NCBI RefSeq assembly: GCF_003056405.1
Contig: NZ_PYVZ01000002.1
Location: 248,001 to 312,000 of the forward strand
DNA: 64,000 nt
Direction of reading: 5' to 3'
From: Devosia indica
GTDB lineage: Bacteria; Pseudomonadota; Alphaproteobacteria; Rhizobiales; Devosiaceae
The notes beneath the pieces are model-generated. The model did not search any database. It was not told the DNA's origin and saw nothing but the letters and a program-made list of their open reading frames with translations. Every line of letters begins with the position of its first letter. Positions within the stretch are counted from its first letter, which is position 1. The translations under genes and the position numbers were made by a program. Shown here one piece after another: positions 59,028 to 64,000 of the stretch.

Positions 59028-60164
59028 CTATTCGTCCGGGAAGATGCCGATGTCCGAGAGTCCCTCGATCCAGGTTGCGCCATCGCGGCGGATAACGGTG
59101 CGCGGGACAATGCCGGTCTGATCGGCGATGGCGTTGGCCAAGGGCACGGAATGCGTGACCACCCACACCTGGCTGCGGGTTGCGGCGTGGGCGATGGCAC
59201 GCGCCAGGGCCGGCAGGAGATCCGGGTGAAGCGAGGTTTCCGGTTCGTTGAGCGCGATGAAGGGCGGCAGGCGGTAGGCGAGCAGCGCACCGAGCAAGGC
59301 CAGGAATTGCATTGTGCCATCGGACAGTTCGGCCGGGCCGAATGCGCGATGCGGTATTTCGGGAAAGCTCATGGAAAAACTGGCATCGCGTTCCGGCGGC
59401 GGAACGTTCAGCCGGGCGCCGGGAAAGGCCTGGTCGATGGCTTCGTCGAGATCGATTGTGTCCCCACGGATGTGCCGAAGCGTCGCCAGGACGGCGCCCA
59501 GATTGCCGCCATCGGCATCCAGCGTTGGGGCGGTGACGCCCAGGGATGGGCGGCGCAGGGGCGAATCCGGATCGGTCCGGAAGCCGTGATAAAAGCGCCA
59601 GGACGCGAGCAGGTGGCGGACAGCGTCGAGTTCGGGCAGGGCGCCGCGCAAGGCGGAGAGGGCGGTTTCGCTGGCGAGCAAGGGATGATCGAGCTGGCGC
59701 ATGCGTCCGTCCTGATCACGATACCAGGCCGCCGGCCCCTTGCGCTCGAGCAGCGTGACAGTCCGCCGGCCGGGCAGGGTGAGGCTCTCGGCCTTGATCT
59801 TGGGCTCCTCGGAGAAGATAGCCTCATAGCGGCTGTCGCCATAGCCAATTTCCACCGAATAGCGCGGCAGGAAGGCGGCCTCGTCGTCTCCGGGCAGAAT
59901 GGTGTCGAGACCCACATCCAGAGCCAGACGTGGCTTCTCATTGGCGCGGCGCTGACCGGCCCACATGGCGGAGGCAAGGCCACCCTCGCGAGCAAGGGAC
60001 AACGCCAGGTCGCCGGTGGCGGAAGCATGCACCAGTTCGAGCGCACGATAGAGGTTGGTCTTGCCCACGCCATTGCCGCCGACCAGCACCGTAAGCCGCC
60101 TCAATGGAAAGCGGATCGAGCGGATCGAACGATAGCCGGTGATGTCGAGATCGCTGATGGACAT
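59028..60164 (-). CDS. AAA-family ATP-binding protein of the SMC/RecF-like class
   Basis: 378 residues. Walker A GGNGVGKT at 29-36 after TVLV; signature-like ELSDGTMQFLALL; Walker B region FIALNEPETSLHP, where the usual aspartate before the glutamate is an asparagine (LNEPE, as in some families of this class); then a switch-like WVVTHSVPLANAI. These features mark a single-gene ABC/SMC-like ATPase, often called AAA_21, found near DNA or stress genes. No nuclease partner is seen, so a defence role is not supported. Function unknown. Confidence 0.82.
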   Translation of the reverse strand: MSISDLDITGYRSIRSIRFPLRRLTVLVGGNGVGKTNLYRALELVHASATGDLALSLAREGGLASAMWAGQRRANEKPRLALDVGLDTILPGDDEAAFLPRYSVEIGYGDSRYEAIFSEEPKIKAESLTLPGRRTVTLLERKGPAAWYRDQDGRMRQLDHPLLASETALSALRGALPELDAVRHLLASWRFYHGFRTDPDSPLRRPSLGVTAPTLDADGGNLGAVLATLRHIRGDTIDLDEAIDQAFPGARLNVPPPERDASFSMSFPEIPHRAFGPAELSDGTMQFLALLGALLAYRLPPFIALNEPETSLHPDLLPALARAIAHAATRSQVWVVTHSVPLANAIADQTGIVPRTVIRRDGATWIEGLSDIGIFPDE

Positions 60165-60214
60165 GACCGAATCCTAATGTCGCCGACCCGGTCGTGCCAA
60201 GCTTGGGAAAAGTA

Positions 60215-61102
60215 TCAGGGCCACTTCACCGCGGGCGGCATGGAGGAGAGGATCGAATTGACGTTGCCACCGGTCTTGAGCCCGAAGGTGGTGCCGCGAT
60301 CGTAGAGCAGGTTGAACTCGACATAGCGGCCGCGGCGGACGAGCTGTTCGTCGCGCTCGGCTTCGGACCAGCGCTTTTCGAAATTGCGACGGACCAGCTT
60401 GGGGTAGATGCCAAGAAAGGCCTCGCCAACGGCCTGGGTGAAGTCGAAATCGGCGTCCCAGTCGCCGGAATTGAAGTGATCGTAGAAAATGCCGCCAATG
60501 CCGCGATGCTCATTGCGGTGCGGCAGGAAGAAATAGTCGTCGCACCAGGCCTTGAAGCGTTCATAATCCACCCCGGGGCGGCCTTCGCAGGCGGCCTGCA
60601 TAGCGGCATGAAAGTCGATTGAGTCGGGGTCTGTCTGGGTCCGGCGATTGTCAAGCACCGGGGTGAGATCGGCGCCGCCGCCCCACCATTGCTGGCCGGT
60701 GACGATCATGCGGGTGTTCATGTGCACTGCTGGAACGTGGGGGTTCCAGGGGTGGATGATGAGCGAAATGCCCGAGCTCCAGAACGCCGTGCCGGCCTCG
60801 GTGCCCGGCATCTGCTTGGCAAAATCCTCGGAGAAGTTGCCGTACACGGTGGAGATATGCACGCCGGCCTTTTCGAAGACCCGGCCATGCAGCATCGACA
60901 TTTCGCCGCCGCCACCGGCCGCACGGTCCCAGGGGGTGCGTTCGAAACGGCCCGGGGCCATTTCGGCATGGGGTCCGGTGACTTCGGCCTCGATGGTTTC
61001 GAGTTCGGCGCAGATTCGGTCGCGCAGCGTCCGGAACCAGGCGCTGGCGGCGGTCTTTTTCGTCTCGATATCGGCAGGGAGGGTGGGGGCTGGCGCAGTC
61101 AT
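60215..61102 (-). CDS. hemF: oxygen-dependent coproporphyrinogen III oxidase
   Basis: 295 residues, usual length. It makes protoporphyrinogen IX in heme synthesis. Family signatures: [44 protein letters not shown] in pieces, GGGADLTP, and the C-terminal [22 protein letters not shown] with the conserved arginine and histidine region. It follows trmL by 17 bases on the minus strand. Confidence 0.95.
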   Translation of the reverse strand: MTAPAPTLPADIETKKTAASAWFRTLRDRICAELETIEAEVTGPHAEMAPGRFERTPWDRAAGGGGEMSMLHGRVFEKAGVHISTVYGNFSEDFAKQMPGTEAGTAFWSSGISLIIHPWNPHVPAVHMNTRMIVTGQQWWGGGADLTPVLDNRRTQTDPDSIDFHAAMQAACEGRPGVDYERFKAWCDDYFFLPHRNEHRGIGGIFYDHFNSGDWDADFDFTQAVGEAFLGIYPKLVRRNFEKRWSEAERDEQLVRRGRYVEFNLLYDRGTTFGLKTGGNVNSILSSMPPAVKWP

Positions 61103-61119
61103 GGCGGGGAAATGGACCT

Positions 61120-61608
61120 TCAGCTCTGTTCTGTAAAGGGCGTCATGCCGGGCAGGGTGCCGGTCTGGCGCAATGCTTCGCCCAATATCATGGCGCCGGC
61201 GATGGCCACATTGATCGAGCGCAAGTTGGGGCGCATGGGGATGCGCAACCGCAGGTCCGCGGTTGCGGCGACGCTGTCGGGGACGCCGGCGCTTTCGCGG
61301 CCTAGCAGGAGTATGTCGTTGGGCAAATAGGCGGCTTCATAGGCAGACTGACTGGCCCTGGTGGTCAGGAGGACCAGGCGGCGGCCCTGTTCATGTCGCC
61401 AGTCCTGGAAGGCGGCGAAGCTGTCATGTTCGGCAAGCGCCGCCTTGTCCAGGTAGTCCATGCCGGCACGGGTCAGGTTGCGGTCGGTGAGGGCAAAACC
61501 GGCAGGATGGATGATGTGGACCTTTACCCCCAGACAGGCGCCAAGCCGGAGCAAGGTGCCGGTGTTGGCGGCGATGTCTGGCTGGTAAAGGGCCAGGTCA
61601 ATGGACAT
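61120..61608 (-). CDS. trmL: tRNA (cytidine/uridine-34 2'-O)-methyltransferase, TrmL
   Basis: 162 residues, SPOUT knot fold: [22 protein letters not shown] at the start and the knot motifs [13 protein letters not shown] and [24 protein letters not shown] in pieces. It methylates the 2'-oxygen of the wobble base of tRNA-Leu species. The start at ATG 61608 is preferred over a GTG at 61623. Confidence 0.93.
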   Translation of the reverse strand: MSIDLALYQPDIAANTGTLLRLGACLGVKVHIIHPAGFALTDRNLTRAGMDYLDKAALAEHDSFAAFQDWRHEQGRRLVLLTTRASQSAYEAAYLPNDILLLGRESAGVPDSVAATADLRLRIPMRPNLRSINVAIAGAMILGEALRQTGTLPGMTPFTEQS

Positions 61609-61835
61609 GTCAGGCGGCCTCACGCGTGATGGAGCGCCCGGAAATCCGGGCTGGCTCGGGTATAGTGTCGCAGTTGTGCGCTGTCACGGCACCTGCACTG
61701 GACAAGCGACCATGACAGTGCAAAAAGGACGGACCTGACGGGCCGCTTGAGGGCGCACGGCAGTCGATTCTGCGTACGCGATCGACCAGTCCGGGGCCGG
61801 CCCCGTCAAATGTGCATGTTACGGGGATACGGACC

Positions 61836-62363
61836 TTGGCCACGCAAGCAGAACATTCATCCACCAACCGGCGGGACTTTCTTTATGTCGCCACCGGCGC
61901 CGTCGGCGCGGTCGGCGCTGCCGCCGTGGTCTGGCCGCTGATCAACCAGCTCAACCCCGACGCTTCGACCCTGGCCCTGGCCAGTATCGAGTTCGACGTT
62001 GGCGCGATTCCCGAAGGGCAGTCTGTGACCATCACCTGGCGTGGACTGCCGGTGTTCGTGCGGCACCGGACCGCTGCCGAAATCGAGGAAGCCCGTGCGG
62101 TTCCGCTGGCCGATCTCAAGGATCCGCAGACCGATGAAGAGCGCGTCAAGGAAGGTCACGAGCAGTGGCTGGTGATGATCGCGAACTGTACCCATCTGGG
62201 TTGCATCCCGGTTGGTGAATCGGGCGATTTCGACGGCTGGTTCTGCCCCTGCCACGGCTCGCACTATGACTCGGCCGGGCGCATTCGCCGTGGCCCCGCG
62301 CCCGCAAACCTGGTTGTTCCGCCCTATGAATTCGTCAGCGATACGCTGATCCAGATCGGTTAG
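61836..62363 (+). CDS. petA: ubiquinol-cytochrome c reductase Rieske iron-sulfur subunit
   Basis: 175 residues. Tat-type N-terminus [10 protein letters not shown] (11-20) followed by one membrane segment. The 2Fe-2S Rieske site has CTHLGC (118-123) and CPCHGSHYD (137-145). TTG 61836 is the preferred start; a GTG at 61812 would add eight residues. First gene of petABC, the cytochrome bc1 complex that moves electrons from quinol to cytochrome c. Confidence 0.93.
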   Translation: MATQAEHSSTNRRDFLYVATGAVGAVGAAAVVWPLINQLNPDASTLALASIEFDVGAIPEGQSVTITWRGLPVFVRHRTAAEIEEARAVPLADLKDPQTDEERVKEGHEQWLVMIANCTHLGCIPVGESGDFDGWFCPCHGSHYDSAGRIRRGPAPANLVVPPYEFVSDTLIQIG

Positions 62364-62377
62364 TGGGGGCTTTTCCG

Positions 62378-63628
62378 ATGTCCGAACATTCTACCTACAC
62401 TCCCGGAAATTCCGTCGAGAAGTGGCTCGATGACCGCCTGCCGGTGGTCCGTTTCGCCAAAGAACACTTGATGGACTTCCCCACGCCCAAAAACCTCAAC
62501 TACTGGTGGACCTTCGGGGCCATCCTGGTGATGTGCCTGGGTATCCAGATCGTGACTGGCATCATTCTCGCCATGCACTACACGCCCAATGTCGCCATGG
62601 CGTTCGACTCGGTCGAGCATATCCGCCGTGACGTGAATGGCGGCCGCATCATCCAGGCCGTCCACGCGGTGGGCGCCTCGATGTTCTTCGTGGCGCTTTA
62701 TATCCACATGTTCCGCGGTCTCTATTACGGCTCCTACAAGGCGCCGCGCGAGATCATCTGGATCCTGGGCGTGCTGATCTTCATCCTGACCGTTGCCACT
62801 GCATTCATGGGCTACATCCTGCCCTGGGGCCAGATGTCGTTCTGGGGCGCCACGGTGATCTCGAACATCTTCTCGGCCATTCCGGTGGTCGGCGAGAATA
62901 TCAAGCAGCTCGTGCTGGGCGGGTTTGCCGTGGGCAACCCGACGCTCAACCGCTTCTTCTCGCTGCATTACCTGCTGCCCTTCGTGATTGCGGCCATTGT
63001 CGGCCTGCATATCTGGGCGCTGCACGTGCCGGGCAACAACAACCCGATCGGCGTAGAAGTGAAGGAAAGCCGCGACACCGTCGCCTTCCATCCCTACTAC
63101 ACGATGAAGGACCTGTTCGCGATGGTGGTCTTCATGATCCCCTTCGCCTGGTTCGTGTTCTTTGCGCCGGATATCCTGGGTCACCCCGACAACTACATCA
63201 TGGCCAATAGCCAGGTGACGCCGGCCCATATCGTGCCCGAATGGTATCTGCTGCCGTTCTACACGATCCTGCGCGCCATCGACTTCAACGTGCTGTTCAT
63301 CGACTCCAAGCTTGGCGGCGTGATCGCCATGGGTGGTGCTCTGGTCATGCTGCTCATCTTGCCATGGCTCGACACTTCCAAGGTCCGCTCGGGAACGTTC
63401 CGCCCGATGTTCAAGTGGTTCTACTGGCTGTTCGCGATCAACTTCGTGGCCCTGACCTATCTGGGTGCGCAGCCGGCCGAGGGCATCTACACGGTGCTGG
63501 CCAAGGTCTGCACGGCCTACTACTTCATCTACTTCCTGGTGGTGCTGCCGGTGCTTTCGCGCATCGAGACGCCGAAGCCGCTGCCGACCAGCATTTCCGA
63601 GAGCGTTCTCGGCAAGGCACACGCGTGA
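62378..63628 (+). CDS. petB: cytochrome b subunit of the bc1 complex
   Basis: 416 residues with eight membrane segments. Heme b histidines lie in the [16 protein letters not shown]..., [20 protein letters not shown] (segment B) and [18 protein letters not shown] (segment D) regions. The Qo-site PEWY motif is in [17 protein letters not shown] 62378 is used; a GTG at 62363 is possible. Confidence 0.95.
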   Translation: MSEHSTYTPGNSVEKWLDDRLPVVRFAKEHLMDFPTPKNLNYWWTFGAILVMCLGIQIVTGIILAMHYTPNVAMAFDSVEHIRRDVNGGRIIQAVHAVGASMFFVALYIHMFRGLYYGSYKAPREIIWILGVLIFILTVATAFMGYILPWGQMSFWGATVISNIFSAIPVVGENIKQLVLGGFAVGNPTLNRFFSLHYLLPFVIAAIVGLHIWALHVPGNNNPIGVEVKESRDTVAFHPYYTMKDLFAMVVFMIPFAWFVFFAPDILGHPDNYIMANSQVTPAHIVPEWYLLPFYTILRAIDFNVLFIDSKLGGVIAMGGALVMLLILPWLDTSKVRSGTFRPMFKWFYWLFAINFVALTYLGAQPAEGIYTVLAKVCTAYYFIYFLVVLPVLSRIETPKPLPTSISESVLGKAHA

Positions 63629-63642
63629 TCGGGGCGATAGAC

Positions 63643-64000
63643 ATGTTCAAGACCAAGTTCATCATCGCCGCTGTCGCCGCCATGGTTGGTTTGACCAGCG
63701 TGTCGGCCCAAGCCGCCGAAGCTGGCGCACCGATCGAGCGCCAGAACTGGAGCTTCGCGGGTATCTTCGGCACCTATGACGAAAATCAGCTTCAACGTGG
63801 CTTCCAGGTGTTTCGTGAAGTCTGTGCAAGCTGCCACGGCGCCAGCCTGATCGCCTTCCGCAATCTGAGCGAACCGGGCGGTCCGGGTTTTTCGGAGGAG
63901 CAGGTCAAGGCGCTCGCCGCAGAGTATGAGGTTGAGGATCCAACGGCCGAAGGTGGCCGCCGCCCGGGTATCCCTGCCGACCGCTGGCCGTCGCCATTTG
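63643..64000 (+). CDS. petC: cytochrome c1 (partial, C-terminus off the right edge)
   Basis: First 119 codons only. Signal peptide of about 24 residues (MFKTKFIIAAVAAM..., ending AQA), then the heme c motif CASCH about residue 62 in VFREVCASCHGA. Third subunit of the bc1 complex. ATG 63643 is eight bases after GGGG. Confidence 0.92.
   Translation, partial: MFKTKFIIAAVAAMVGLTSVSAQAAEAGAPIERQNWSFAGIFGTYDENQLQRGFQVFREVCASCHGASLIAFRNLSEPGGPGFSEEQVKALAAEYEVEDPTAEGGRRPGIPADRWPSPF

Noticed and set aside
59010-60305. Long plus-strand open frame over the AAA ATPase gene
   Set aside because: High-GC antisense shadow. The minus-strand protein has a clear Walker A and family motifs; the plus-strand frame has none and an uneven residue composition.
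59028-61608. Possible defence system formed by the SMC-like ATPase and neighbouring genes
   Set aside because: The neighbours are hemF, trmL and cca, all housekeeping, and no nuclease, toxin or reverse transcriptase partner is present.
62360-63622. Long minus-strand open frame opposite petB
   Set aside because: Antisense to cytochrome b, His- and Asp-rich without a fold; not a gene.
1-64000. tRNA, rRNA, CRISPR arrays and transposase genes
   Set aside because: No cloverleaf with a GTTCGA arm, no rRNA signature, no regularly spaced direct repeats and no transposase motifs were noticed on either strand.

Overview
The window reads as chromosomal DNA of a high-GC alphaproteobacterium of the Hyphomicrobiales, most like Devosiaceae (Devosia or Pelagibacterium). 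This is inferred from family content and codon style: a SigF/NrsF pair, a PuuD-type urate hydroxylase, and typical operons of the order. No rRNA, tRNA, CRISPR array, phage or transposase gene was found. Nearly all of the window is tightly packed coding sequence, with few regions of lower GC.

1-8.1 kb: the N-terminal part of a periplasmic 5'-nucleotidase, a GtrA-like membrane protein with a methyltransferase, a ThuA-like protein, and an ECF sigma factor with its membrane anti-sigma factor NrsF. Divergent to these lies a Tat-exported molybdopterin oxidoreductase with its cytochrome b. Both divergent units carry the same GTAACC-N16-CGAA promoter motif, so the redox pair is probably part of the SigF regulon. 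An RhlE-type RNA helicase follows. 8.1-13.1 kb: a ketopantoate-reductase-like enzyme, otsBA (trehalose synthesis), a deaminase and a YbaY-META envelope protein.

13.1-40 kb is a purine-catabolism island. It encodes AllA, AllE and a PuuE-UraD fusion on the minus strand. On the plus strand come HIU hydrolase, XdhABC, a BMP-type ABC importer, the membrane urate hydroxylase PuuD, guanine deaminase and malate synthase G. A LysR regulator is divergent to the plus-strand block, and adenine deaminase lies at the far end. Together these convert adenine, guanine, xanthine and urate through allantoin to glyoxylate and malate. Only the allantoate-hydrolysing step (AllC or equivalent) is not in the window. 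Two ArsR-SRPBCC modules interrupt the island, one of them a five-gene operon with two DUF1801 proteins and a small membrane protein. Two hydrolases (tannase/feruloyl esterase and CocE/NonD) are also present.

40-49.7 kb: MgtC-like protein, a stand-alone receiver, a TPR membrane protein, and a MurD2-MurL pair that makes the D-glutamate of peptidoglycan by an alternative route. A lower-GC accessory patch with palindromic intergenic repeats and two methyltransferases follows, then a GST and a DUF1801 protein. 49.7-64 kb: ugpBAE (no ATPase gene beside it), a metallophosphoesterase, two NUDIX enzymes, a glutathionyl-hydroquinone reductase, an acetyltransferase, CCA-adding enzyme, an AAA ATPase, hemF, trmL and the start of the cytochrome bc1 operon petABC, whose last gene runs off the right edge.

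Two intergenic stretches (40751-40993 and 46352-46496) contain clusters of strong hairpins that no annotated feature explains. They are the best candidates for undescribed RNAs. The other notable points are the paired SigF promoters and the MurD2/MurL route.
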